Made by a program: the position numbers and the translations under genes
Part shown: piece by piece, positions 8,670-17,145 of the stretch
How positions within the stretch are numbered: the first letter of the stretch is position 1
Layout of the letters: every line of letters starts with the position of its first letter
The notes under the pieces: model-generated
Databases searched by the model: none
What the model was told of the DNA's origin: nothing
The model's input: the letters and a program-made list of their open reading frames with translations, nothing else
Assembly (NCBI GenBank): GCA_045642225.1
Contig: JAZUIN010000018.1
Coordinates: forward strand, 1-64,000
Source of the DNA: RUG191 sp045642225
GTDB taxonomy: Bacteria > Bacillota > Clostridia > Lachnospirales > Lachnospiraceae
Direction: 5' to 3'
DNA: 64,000 bases

Positions 8670-9209
8670 ATGAACGTATATGATTTTGTAGTTAAGGCAC
8701 AAGATGGAAGCGATGTTGAATTATCTCAATTTAAAGGAAAGGTGCTTCTCGTAGTTAATACAGCAACAGGTTGCGGGTTTACACCTCAGTATACAGAGCT
8801 CCAGGAAATGTATGAAGAATTACAGGATAAAGGATTTGAAATTCTAGATTTTCCTTGTAATCAGTTCGCAGAGCAAACTCCAGGCTCTGATGAAGAAGTA
8901 CATGATTTTTGTACTGGAAGATATGGTATAACATTTCCACAGTATTCAAAGATTGATGTAAATGGAGAAAATGCTATACCTCTATATAAATGGATTACAG
9001 AGAATACTAAATTCGAAGGATTTAATGGACCAATGAAGCTTGTACTTTCTCCGGTTGTAAAGAAGATGGATAAGGATTACAAGAATAATGGTAATATTAA
9101 ATGGAATTTTACTAAGATTCTTATAAATCAAGAAGGTAAAATCGTTGCAAGATTTGGACCAACAGCAGATATTGACAAGATTGCAGCTAAAGTAAAGGAG
9201 ATTTTATAA
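8670..9209 (+). CDS. Glutathione peroxidase family thiol peroxidase
   Basis: A 179-residue GPx-family peroxidase, probably using thioredoxin rather than glutathione as most bacterial cysteine GPx do. The peroxidatic Cys35 lies in TATGCGFTPQY, with the other catalytic positions in FPCNQF (Gln at about residue 65) and KWNFTK (Trp145, Asn146). Cys81 in FCTGRYGITFP is in the place of the resolving cysteine. The residue is a standard Cys codon, not selenocysteine. The start at 8670 follows the ribosome binding site GGAGG at 8659-8663; an upstream in-frame start at 8631 lies over the operator and is rejected. It is the first gene of an OhrR-type peroxide-response operon. Confidence 0.93.
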   Translation: MNVYDFVVKAQDGSDVELSQFKGKVLLVVNTATGCGFTPQYTELQEMYEELQDKGFEILDFPCNQFAEQTPGSDEEVHDFCTGRYGITFPQYSKIDVNGENAIPLYKWITENTKFEGFNGPMKLVLSPVVKKMDKDYKNNGNIKWNFTKILINQEGKIVARFGPTADIDKIAAKVKEIL

Positions 9210-9509
9210 ATGTTTCATTTTGATTATTTAACAGAAAATACATGTTCTAAGGTTATTAGCATGGATATAGATGGGGATGTTGTAAGAAATATTTCATTTA
9301 TGGGCGGTTGTGATGGAAATCTTAAGACAATTCCTATATTATTAGAAGGGTGGACTGTGGATGAGATAGAAGCAAAGCTTTCTGGTATTACATGTGGAAG
9401 ACGTCCAACGTCTTGTGCAGACCAGCTATCAATAGCTGTAAGGGCTGGATTAAATGCTTCAAAGGATCCAAATTATAAGTCGCCATTAGATGAGGATGAA
9501 GATGAGTAA
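9210..9509 (+). CDS. TSCPD domain protein (TIGR03905 type)
   Basis: A 99-residue protein whose ATG directly follows the stop of the peroxidase gene. It matches the small stand-alone TSCPD family, which resembles a C-terminal module of some ribonucleotide reductases. Conserved pieces include GGCDGNLK, LSGITCGRRPTSCADQL and the phrase AVRAG. The four well-placed cysteines suggest metal or redox binding. The biochemical role of the stand-alone family is not established. Its position between a peroxidase and OhrR suggests a link with redox stress. Its 3' end overlaps ohrR by 8 bases. Confidence 0.85.
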   Translation: MFHFDYLTENTCSKVISMDIDGDVVRNISFMGGCDGNLKTIPILLEGWTVDEIEAKLSGITCGRRPTSCADQLSIAVRAGLNASKDPNYKSPLDEDEDE

Positions 9510-9936
9510 TAAGTATGATGCTTTAAAACTTGATAATCAATTATGTTTTCCGTTGTACGCTTTGTCGAAGGAAATCGTAAGAAAATATACGCCACTACTT
9601 AGCGAGATTGGGTTGACTTATACTCAATATATTACAATGATGGTTATGTGGGAGCACCAAGAGCTTTGCGTTAAAGACTTGGGAAAGAAATTGTTTCTTG
9701 ATTCCGGAACACTTACGCCGGTTCTTAAGAATCTTGAGAAAAAGGGCTTTGTTACAAGAGAGCGTTCCAAAGAAGACGAAAGATTTTTGGTAGTATGTAT
9801 TACAGACGAAGGTATGAAACTACGAGATAAGGCTGTTAATATACCTAAGGAAGTTGGTGGTTGTTTTAGCTTAGAGCAAGAAGATGCGATTCAGCTATAT
9901 AGAATAGTGAATAAGCTTTTAGAAGAGTTAAAGTAG
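9502..9936 (+). CDS. ohrR: Peroxide-sensing MarR-family repressor OhrR
   Basis: A 144-residue winged-helix MarR protein that resembles Bacillus OhrR closely across its length. The reactive cysteine is Cys15 in LDNQLCFPLYA, exactly at the OhrR position. The recognition region LFLDSGTLTPVLKNLEKKG and wing RSKEDERF are present. OhrR represses organic-peroxide defence genes and releases DNA when Cys15 is oxidised. The start at 9502 is chosen over 9490 because GAGG (9492-9495) is correctly spaced and because Cys15 then aligns. It overlaps the TSCPD gene. An OhrR-like box over the operon promoter supports autoregulation. Confidence 0.92.
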   Translation: MSNKYDALKLDNQLCFPLYALSKEIVRKYTPLLSEIGLTYTQYITMMVMWEHQELCVKDLGKKLFLDSGTLTPVLKNLEKKGFVTRERSKEDERFLVVCITDEGMKLRDKAVNIPKEVGGCFSLEQEDAIQLYRIVNKLLEELK

Positions 9937-9945
9937 AGGTGTAAA

Positions 9946-11034
9946 ATGAGTAATTTTGATTTACAAGAATATATGTCAAATGGTGTCGCAAATGTTATAA
10001 AAAGTGCACTTAAGGCAACATTTAAGAATCCAAAAGAAACGATATTTATGACAGAGTTTGCATTGGCAACTAAGAATGCAACCAAAAAGCGTAAGAAGGC
10101 TGAAGAAAATGGGGAGCATATACCAGCATTTCTTATATCTAGTATAACTTCAAGCTGTAACTTGCATTGCGCTGGGTGCTATTCGAGAGAGAACCATGCA
10201 TGTTCTGATGAAGCTCCGGTTGATCAGTTGTCTGCAGAAGAGTGGAGCAAAATATTTAAAGAGGCGGACGAATTAGGAATTAGTTTCATACTTCTAGCTG
10301 GTGGCGAACCACTTCTTCGTTGGGATGTAATTAACGAGGCGGCAAATTACAAAAATATATTGTTCCCAATTTTTACAAATGGATTTTTTATAGCAGATAA
10401 ATATATTGATTTGTTCGATAAGAATAGAAATCTTGTTCCGATTATAAGCATTGAAGGCGACAAGAACACTACCGACTCGCGACGTGGTGAAGGTGTATAT
10501 GATAAGGTGATGGCTTCTATGAAAGCAATCAAGGATAAAGATTTAATCTTTGGTGTATCTGTCACTGTCACGACGGAGAATATGGATGAAGTTTATTCAA
10601 GAGAATTTATAGATGAGCTTTTGAAGTTAGGCTGTAAAGCAATCATTTATGTGGAATTTGTTCCGGTAACGGAGGAAGCGAAGCACCTTGCACCAGACGA
10701 CGAAGCGAGAGCAGTAATGGAGTCTAAGCTTAAGGTGCTAAGAGAGGATGTCGAAGAAATGGTATTTGTTTCTTTCCCAGGTGATGAGAAGTCTTCTGGT
10801 GGATGCGTGGCAGCAGGAAGAGGATTTTTCCATATTAACTCTCATGGTGGTGCCGAGCCTTGCCCGTTCTCGCCATATTCGGATGTAAATGTTAAGGATA
10901 CATCCTTAAGAGATGCGATTAAATCTAAGTTATTTATATCTCTTCAAAACGAAGGCGTTCTTATGGAAGATCATAAAGGCGGATGTATCTTGTTCGAGAA
11001 GAAGGAGCAAGTAGAAGAACTTCTTGGAAAATAA
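9946..11034 (+). CDS. Radical SAM protein
   Basis: A 362-residue radical SAM protein. The [4Fe-4S] ligands are Cys71, Cys75 and Cys78 in CNLHCAGC. The sequence ILLAGGEPLLR is the usual GGE motif. The C-terminal part has additional cysteines (GGCVAAGRG, EPCPFSPYSD and GGCILFEK), consistent with a SPASM-like or other auxiliary cluster region. It starts 9 bases after ohrR and ends at a strong terminator, so it is the fourth gene of the peroxide operon. Its substrate is unknown. Homologues are widespread in anaerobic Clostridia. The cluster would be oxygen sensitive, which fits a redox-stress setting. Confidence 0.85.
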   Translation: MSNFDLQEYMSNGVANVIKSALKATFKNPKETIFMTEFALATKNATKKRKKAEENGEHIPAFLISSITSSCNLHCAGCYSRENHACSDEAPVDQLSAEEWSKIFKEADELGISFILLAGGEPLLRWDVINEAANYKNILFPIFTNGFFIADKYIDLFDKNRNLVPIISIEGDKNTTDSRRGEGVYDKVMASMKAIKDKDLIFGVSVTVTTENMDEVYSREFIDELLKLGCKAIIYVEFVPVTEEAKHLAPDDEARAVMESKLKVLREDVEEMVFVSFPGDEKSSGGCVAAGRGFFHINSHGGAEPCPFSPYSDVNVKDTSLRDAIKSKLFISLQNEGVLMEDHKGGCILFEKKEQVEELLGK

Positions 11035-11051
11035 TAATTTGAGATAGTCAT

Positions 11052-11084
11052 AACCGGTAAGTATATCTTGCCGGTTTGTTTTTT
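11052..11084 (+). terminator. Terminator after the gpx-ohrR-radical SAM operon
   Basis: The 10-bp stem AACCGGTAAG (11052-11061) pairs with CTTGCCGGTT (11067-11076) with one G-T wobble and a 5-base loop. A T-rich tail runs to 11084. Confidence 0.88.
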
Positions 11085-11111
11085 GCTAGAAATTAGATTT
11101 TATGCTAAAAT
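11083..11111 (+). promoter_or_regulatory. Probable promoter of the AEC transporter gene
   Basis: TTGCTA (11083-11088) and TAAAAT (11106-11111) are spaced 17 bases apart, starting inside the T tail of the preceding terminator. The ribosome binding site AGAGGTG is near 11179-11185. Confidence 0.5.
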
Positions 11112-11194
11112 TAAAGTCGGCGTTTTTTAATTTCACAGGAAAAACGTATATAAGTTAGAAATCCAAAAGAACGAGATTAGAGGTGACAAATATA

Positions 11195-12154
11195 ATGGAT
11201 TTTTTACCAATATTTACAAAGATGGCAGAATTATTTCTGATAATAATTATAGGATATGTTGCGACGCGTTTTAAAATAATTACACCGACAGCGAAGAAGG
11301 CAATTAGTAAAGTAATTATTAATATAGCAATGCCTTGTACAATGCTTGCGTCGGTAATGAATTCCTCCAATTTACCAAGTAAAAAAGAAATCGTACTGCT
11401 TATGTTTGTTTCGTTTTCAACATATGTAGTCTTATTTATTCTTGCTAAACTAGTTGCAAAAATTTTGAGAGTTTCAGGTCCACAAAAGGGTGCAGTAGAA
11501 TTTGGAATAATGTTTGCAAATGTAGGATTTATAGGCTTTCCTGTTTCAGAAGCTATATGGGGAAGTGATGCAATATTCTACACGAGTGTATTTAATATGC
11601 CATTTAATTTGTTATGTTATTCCTTAGGAATTGCAATGGTTTCGGGTGTTAGAATTACAAGAAATGACGAAGGTGAGAAAGAAGATAGAAAAACTATAAT
11701 TCGTAAGTTGGTGAAGCTACTTGTTACGCCTGCTATGTTAGGTGCTATTGCATGTATAATAATGGGATTTACGAAATACCAAGGACATGATTTTTTTGCA
11801 GAAACATTTACCACACTTGGAGGAATAACAACGCCAGGAGCTTTGCTTGTTATAGGAGCTTCCCTTGCCGAAATGCCTTTTAAGGAAATGTTTACGAATG
11901 TAAAAGCATATTTGTTTACTATATTTGCAGTAGTTGTAACGCCGCTTGTGATGTATTTCATATACAAACCATTTATTGGTGATATGTCCTTGTTGTTTGG
12001 AGAGACAGTCGTGATATCTGCAATGCCTGTTGCGACAGCAGGAACAATGCTTTGCGTAGAATACGGCGGCGATGAGAAATTCATGGCGCAGATAACATTT
12101 ATCACAACGCTAGTTACGGTAATTACAATACCAATTATTGCGATACTTATATAA
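11195..12154 (+). CDS. AEC-family (auxin efflux carrier) transporter
   Basis: A 319-residue integral membrane protein with about ten hydrophobic helices in two halves, as in the auxin efflux carrier family (PF03547). Typical sequences are ISKVIINIAMPCTML in the first half and PVATAGTMLCVEYGGDEKFMA near the end, plus FGIMFANVGFIGFPV. Bacterial members move organic acids, for example malate; the substrate cannot be told here. The start at 11195 is preferred because AGAGGTG lies just upstream; an earlier GTG at 11183 overlaps that site. A promoter follows the preceding terminator. The gene is followed by a Nudix gene after 24 bases. Confidence 0.88.
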   Translation: MDFLPIFTKMAELFLIIIIGYVATRFKIITPTAKKAISKVIINIAMPCTMLASVMNSSNLPSKKEIVLLMFVSFSTYVVLFILAKLVAKILRVSGPQKGAVEFGIMFANVGFIGFPVSEAIWGSDAIFYTSVFNMPFNLLCYSLGIAMVSGVRITRNDEGEKEDRKTIIRKLVKLLVTPAMLGAIACIIMGFTKYQGHDFFAETFTTLGGITTPGALLVIGASLAEMPFKEMFTNVKAYLFTIFAVVVTPLVMYFIYKPFIGDMSLLFGETVVISAMPVATAGTMLCVEYGGDEKFMAQITFITTLVTVITIPIIAILI

Positions 12155-12178
12155 CGAAAATATTAATGGAAAGGTGAA

Positions 12179-12694
12179 ATGATAATGAATAATTCGGAAA
12201 TGATTGACATTTACAATGATAATAGAGAACTTACAGGGGAAGTGCTTCCAAGAAAAACTAAGCTCACAAAGGGAAAGTTTATGCTATATGTGTATGCTTT
12301 GATTAAGAATCAAGATGGGAAATATCTTGTTACCAAAAGAGCTTTAGATAAGAAGTGGGCCGCTGGTGAATGGGAGGTTCCAGGTGGAGGAGCAATGGCA
12401 GGCGAATCTTCAAGGGACGCTGTAAGACGAGAAGTTTTAGAAGAAACAGGCCTTGAAATAGATGAGGAAAATGCTACTGTTTTGTATGCTTACAAGAATG
12501 AAGATTTAGAGAGCGGAGATAATTATTTCGCGGATATCTATGTATGCTCTAAGACATTTAACATTGATGATGTAAAGGTTGAGAAGACAGAAGCGATAGA
12601 TGTTCGTTTGGTAACATTTGAAGAAATAAAAGAGTTGTATGACAAGGATGGATTCTTACATTATAAGAGAATTTGCGAAGCACTAGGTATATAG
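12179..12694 (+). CDS. Nudix hydrolase
   Basis: A 171-residue Nudix hydrolase. The Nudix box GX5EX7REVLEETGL is complete at about residues 72-94. The N-terminal sequence (EMIDIYNDNRELTGEVLPR) resembles the YfcD/IDI-like branch acting on nucleoside diphosphate or other pyrophosphate derivatives. The substrate is not predictable. ATG at 12179 is only three bases after AAGGTG; ATG at 12185 has better spacing and may be the true start. It lies between the AEC transporter and the GAF-ABC gene and may be cotranscribed with the former. Confidence 0.88.
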   Translation: MIMNNSEMIDIYNDNRELTGEVLPRKTKLTKGKFMLYVYALIKNQDGKYLVTKRALDKKWAAGEWEVPGGGAMAGESSRDAVRREVLEETGLEIDEENATVLYAYKNEDLESGDNYFADIYVCSKTFNIDDVKVEKTEAIDVRLVTFEEIKELYDKDGFLHYKRICEALGI

Positions 12695-12747
12695 TATGTG
12701 GGAAATGTTAGTGTAAACAGATGGTTACAAAACAATTGGAGGTTACA

Positions 12748-13965
12748 GTGGATAACGAAAGCTTAAAAATATATAAATTAATAGGTAAAATTCATCAAGT
12801 AATAGCTGCTACTGATACATTAGATGATGCATTAAAAGAGGGCTTACAGACAATTCTTAGTGAATGCGATGCGGATTATGCTGTTATTTGGTATGGAAAT
12901 GATAAGGATGATTTATTGCATCCTTATTATTGGATTGCACCTGTTGATTTTACGAATAAAACCTACAAGCGTGGTGAGGGGATAGTTGGTAAAACATTTT
13001 CTGAGCAAAAAACTACTAGAAGATTAGATTATGCTCAGGATAGAGATGAGACTGTTGATGAAATGTTTGAAGACATAGAAATAGCCTCTTATTTGTGTGT
13101 GCCTTTTTCTAGTGCAATAAAGGATTTGGGATGTATTGAATTTGTCAAAAAGGTTGGTTCAGGTAAGTTTGATGAAAAGGAAGCTGATACATGCGATATC
13201 TTGACAATGATGGCTTCTATGGCAGTTGAAGAAAATGATAAAATTGAACTCGATTGGAAGTCAAAAGAGGTTGTAATTAGTGCTAGAAATATACATAAAG
13301 AATTCAAAAATGGCGATGTGATAACAAAGGTTTTGAAGGGTGTTAATCTAGATGTTTATGAAGGTGAGTTTCTTGTGTTGTTAGGAGAATCTGGCTGTGG
13401 TAAATCTACATTACTTAACATTGTCTCAGGAATGGATTCTTGTGATGAAGGTGAAATTATTTTTGAAGAAAAAGATTTAGCTAATGCAAATGAAGAAGAA
13501 CTCACTGATTTTCGTAGGAAGAATATAGGTTTTATTTTCCAAAGCTATAATTTAATGCCTAATCTTACAGCAGTTGAAAACCTTGATTTGATAGGAGAAT
13601 TAGTAGAAAATCCAATGGATTCAACCAAAGCGTTAGAGCTGGTTGGATTGAAAGAAAAGAAGAATAATTTCCCTAATCAAATGTCAGGAGGTCAACAGCA
13701 AAGAGTTTCGATAGCAAGAGCGCTTGTTAAGAATCCAAAGTTGATAATAGCTGACGAGCCTACAGCGGCACTTGACTATACAACTAGTATAGAAGTGTTG
13801 TCTGTTATGGAGAAAATTGTCGAGTCAGGGGCTACACTTGTTATGGTTACCCATAATGAAGAAATTACGAGAATGGCTGATAGAGTGGTTAGAATGCGTA
13901 ATGGTCAAGTTTACGAAGTTACAGTTAATAAGAAAAGAGCAAAAGCTATTGAGCTAGAATGGTAA
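12748..13965 (+). CDS. GAF domain - ABC ATPase fusion (LolD/MacB type)
   Basis: About 405 residues with two domains. The N-terminal region (roughly 10-150) is a GAF-like sensor domain, with RGEGIVGKTF and SYLCVPFSSAIKDLGCIEF characteristic of the fold. The C-terminal region (roughly 175-395) is an ABC ATPase: Walker A GESGCGKST near residue 213, Q-loop in FIFQSYNLMPN, signature MSGGQQQR near 313, Walker B LIIADEPTAALD near 332 and switch His in VTHNEE. The ATPase resembles those that drive FtsX/MacB-type mechanotransmission permeases. The GTG at 12748 follows GGAGG (12738-12742) and is preferred over ATG 12721. It lies four bases before its permease. A GAF sensor attached to the motor suggests ligand or redox control of transport. 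Confidence 0.88.
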   Translation: MDNESLKIYKLIGKIHQVIAATDTLDDALKEGLQTILSECDADYAVIWYGNDKDDLLHPYYWIAPVDFTNKTYKRGEGIVGKTFSEQKTTRRLDYAQDRDETVDEMFEDIEIASYLCVPFSSAIKDLGCIEFVKKVGSGKFDEKEADTCDILTMMASMAVEENDKIELDWKSKEVVISARNIHKEFKNGDVITKVLKGVNLDVYEGEFLVLLGESGCGKSTLLNIVSGMDSCDEGEIIFEEKDLANANEEELTDFRRKNIGFIFQSYNLMPNLTAVENLDLIGELVENPMDSTKALELVGLKEKKNNFPNQMSGGQQQRVSIARALVKNPKLIIADEPTAALDYTTSIEVLSVMEKIVESGATLVMVTHNEEITRMADRVVRMRNGQVYEVTVNKKRAKAIELEW

Positions 13966-13969
13966 CAAT

Positions 13970-16900
13970 ATGAAAAAAACACAGTTTAAAAATCTATTTA
14001 GAGATATAAAAAAGACGTGGGTATCCTTTGTTTCTATAACTATGTTTATTGCGCTTGGAATTGCCGTATTTACCGGAATGGGGTGGTCTGGTGATGCTCT
14101 TGAGAAGAGGATGGATGGATACTATAATAAGTATAAAATGTGTGACATTAGTATCTATTTTCCACTGGGCTTTACAGATGAAGATATTCAAGAAATTAAA
14201 GCTTACGATGGGGTTGATGTAGTTGACGTATCTCATACTATGTATGAAGCGGTGGTTAAGAATGGTGAATCTACATATGTCAAAATTTGTACACCAACGA
14301 AGAACCTTAATCAGTTGATTGACATTGACGGTAAGATGCCAGAAACAAGTACAGAAATTGCAGTAGGTAGAAGTTGGGCAAAGGCTAATAAGGTCAAAAT
14401 TGGAGATACTATAGAGTTCGCATCTGACAAAGATAATAATTTGAAGATGCTAGGTGAATTAAATAATTTTGACGAAGAAAATAGAGATGTAGTAGAACTA
14501 GGTCAAGAGGTTCAACAAATAGATGCGAGTGATTGTGTATTTCTTAATAGTAAAAAGTTCACTGTTACAGCGCTAGTTGATACGCCAGAATATTTAGAGT
14601 CATCTGCCGTTGGAATCGATTTTGGATATCTTACCAAAACGATGGTTGATACTGTAATGTATGTGTCAGAAGATGCGATTAATACTAAGTATGACATGGG
14701 ATGTAATACGATATACATTTGCAGTAATTCCTTGAAAGGTTTATCTTGCTATGATGATGAATACAAGGTTAAGGTAGATGCTTTAAAAAATACAATTAGT
14801 GATAAGATTAAGCCTATTGTTGATAGGAGAAATGCTGAGATTCTTGCTAAAGGAAACCGCGCTTTAGATAAAGCTGATACAGAAATTGCAGGTTGGAATA
14901 ATAAGGTAAATGAATATAATAAGCAATTAGAGAAAGCGCAAAAAGAGATTGACAAGGTGCAAATGATACAAAAGAGAATGTCGACTTTGTTAGCAGATGT
15001 TAAGGCTTTGAAAAATGATATTCGAGCTGACGAAAATCCTAATGCTGATGCATATTCTGATCGTATCCTTGCTATTGAAAATGAAGACGTACTACCTCTT
15101 ATACAGCAGCTTAATTCGCTTACGGATAGTGAGAAGGCTCTTATTGCAAATGAACTAGAATTAAATGAAATAGGAGCAAGTGAACTAGGGATAAATGATG
15201 TAGGATTAAATGATATTTCATCAATACCAAATGAAATGATTTTGGCAAAAAATGAAGGAAACTTAGATAATTATATAGACCAGAAGATACAGTATCTTGA
15301 AAATGTAATGCGTAATTTGAAAAATAAATTAGAAAAGATGATGAAACAAATTTTGCAGTACAAAGCTCAGTTAGAAGATGCTAAGATTCAATTACAAGAT
15401 GCTAGTCAAAAGGTTAGTGATACAAGAGAAGCAGTTGCTAAGTATCAAAATATCCCAAGCGTAGTTCTTGATAGAAATAATAATGTTACAAATATAAAGA
15501 TTGATGCTATTGTTGATATTTTTGCAAAAATGCGATTGTCGATGGCAGTTCTATTTATAGTAGTTGGACTTTTGGTTTGTTATTCTGCTATATCAAGACT
15601 AGTAAACGAACAGATGGTATTGATTGGTGTCAAGAAAGCAATTGGTTTACGTCGTCGTGAAATTACTCTTTCGGTAATGATGTATTCTGTACTAGCGTTG
15701 ATAGTTGGTTGCATTCTTGGCTTATTGATAGGAGTTTTTCTAGTCGAATACGTATTAGGATATGGACTTGAATCATTAATAACAATACAAGAAATTACTC
15801 TTAGCTTTTCAGCCGTTGAGTTTTTTGCAATTTGTGCTTTTGAAGGAGTATTTATTTTGCTAGTTACATATCTTGCGTGCAGATTTATTCTTAAGCAAAA
15901 GGCCGTAGAACTTCTGGCAGGACAAAAGCAAAGTAACAATAAGCATAGATTTTACGAGAAGCTTGGCATATGGAAGAAAATGTCTTTGTTTGCAAGAACT
16001 ATTGTAAATAATTTCTTCGAGGACAAGAAGAGAGTGGTTGCAACCTTAGTTGGTGTTACGGGCTGTACAGCTTTGATAGTTACAGCTATTACGCTTAACG
16101 ATAATGTATTATCAAGTTTTTCAAGACAGTATGGTCAAGAGTTTACATTTGACAAAACAATTATGTTTGATAATACGATAGATAATGCTAACGAAAATGT
16201 TAAGGCTGTTTTAGACAGCAAAAATATAACATCAACTCCGATTTTTGAAACAACAGGTTATGTGAGAAATGGTGAAGATACTGCCATTGTTACAGTATAT
16301 GTAGTAGAAGATGTTGAGTCTGCAAAGAAATTATTTAATATAAGAAAAGTGTTGGGGAAATCGGATGATACAACGAAAGGCTTTTGGATAAATTATTCGG
16401 TTGCCAAAAACGGAGCCTTAGATGAGAATTCTCTTGTAGAACTTAAGCTTATAGACGGCTCTTCGATGAAAGTAGCACCAGACGGATATTATTCTAATTA
16501 CTTAACAGATGTCACAGCATTTATAACACTCGATAAGTATCAAGAAATGTTTGGAATTAGTCCAGCGGCAAATGCTTATCTTATAAATAGTGGTGACTTT
16601 TCAAGAGAAGAATTAAAAGAGTCTCTTAAGAGCGTAGAGGGCTTTTATAAGATTGAAAATGTTAAGGATTCCAACAAGAATAGTTTTGATATGTTTAAGA
16701 AAATTTCTGTGTTAATGGTTGCCGTATACATTGGATTAGCACTTATTATGGCAGCATTAGTGCTTGTTAATTTGTTTGTTATGTTTGTTCAAGAGAAGAA
16801 GCGTGAATTGATTATTTTGTTGATAAATGGATATGGCCTTAAGGATGCATATAGGTACATTTATTTGGACACAATTATATTGACGTTTGTGGGAATTATA

Positions 16901-17101
16901 TTTGGTTTGATATTAGGAAGCTTTGTTGGTAATCTTTCGGTTTCTGCTTTTGACGGAATAAGAATTTACTTTAGGCATGGAGTAGACTGGATTGCTTGTC
17001 TAGTTGGTGTTGGTGTTACTGCAGTATTTTCTTTTGGAGCATGTCTTATTGCATTAAGACAAATCAAGAATTTTAACTTAACAGATATCAACAAGATCTA
17101 A
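13970..17101 (+). CDS. FtsX/MacB-type ABC permease with long coiled coil
   Basis: A 1043-residue membrane protein with the duplicated FtsX-like arrangement. One N-terminal transmembrane helix (about 18-40) is followed by a large outside domain and a long coiled-coil stretch (about 290-510). Three helices follow between about 520 and 650, with the conserved GVKKAIGLRRREI loop. A second helix at about 690-710, a second outside domain and three helices near the C-terminus complete it. It starts four bases after the GAF-ABC gene and is evidently its partner. MacB-type exporters move peptides or lipids, or transmit signals to extracellular enzymes; the cargo is unknown. Related large permeases in Firmicutes often have coiled coils of this kind. 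Confidence 0.88.
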   Translation: MKKTQFKNLFRDIKKTWVSFVSITMFIALGIAVFTGMGWSGDALEKRMDGYYNKYKMCDISIYFPLGFTDEDIQEIKAYDGVDVVDVSHTMYEAVVKNGESTYVKICTPTKNLNQLIDIDGKMPETSTEIAVGRSWAKANKVKIGDTIEFASDKDNNLKMLGELNNFDEENRDVVELGQEVQQIDASDCVFLNSKKFTVTALVDTPEYLESSAVGIDFGYLTKTMVDTVMYVSEDAINTKYDMGCNTIYICSNSLKGLSCYDDEYKVKVDALKNTISDKIKPIVDRRNAEILAKGNRALDKADTEIAGWNNKVNEYNKQLEKAQKEIDKVQMIQKRMSTLLADVKALKNDIRADENPNADAYSDRILAIENEDVLPLIQQLNSLTDSEKALIANELELNEIGASELGINDVGLNDISSIPNEMILAKNEGNLDNYIDQKIQYLENVMRNLKNKLEKMMKQILQYKAQLEDAKIQLQDASQKVSDTREAVAKYQNIPSVVLDRNNNVTNIKIDAIVDIFAKMRLSMAVLFIVVGLLVCYSAISRLVNEQMVLIGVKKAIGLRRREITLSVMMYSVLALIVGCILGLLIGVFLVEYVLGYGLESLITIQEITLSFSAVEFFAICAFEGVFILLVTYLACRFILKQKAVELLAGQKQSNNKHRFYEKLGIWKKMSLFARTIVNNFFEDKKRVVATLVGVTGCTALIVTAITLNDNVLSSFSRQYGQEFTFDKTIMFDNTIDNANENVKAVLDSKNITSTPIFETTGYVRNGEDTAIVTVYVVEDVESAKKLFNIRKVLGKSDDTTKGFWINYSVAKNGALDENSLVELKLIDGSSMKVAPDGYYSNYLTDVTAFITLDKYQEMFGISPAANAYLINSGDFSREELKESLKSVEGFYKIENVKDSNKNSFDMFKKISVLMVAVYIGLALIMAALVLVNLFVMFVQEKKRELIILLINGYGLKDAYRYIYLDTIILTFVGIIFGLILGSFVGNLSVSAFDGIRIYFRHGVDWIACLVGVGVTAVFSFGACLIALRQIKNFNLTDINKI

Positions 17102-17145
17102 TAAGGATTTGTTTTTTGAGAGGTTAGTATTTAGAATAAGGAGAT

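Noticed and set aside
11617..12105. 162-codon minus-strand frame
   Set aside because: It is antisense to the AEC transporter and lacks a start signal or recognisable family.
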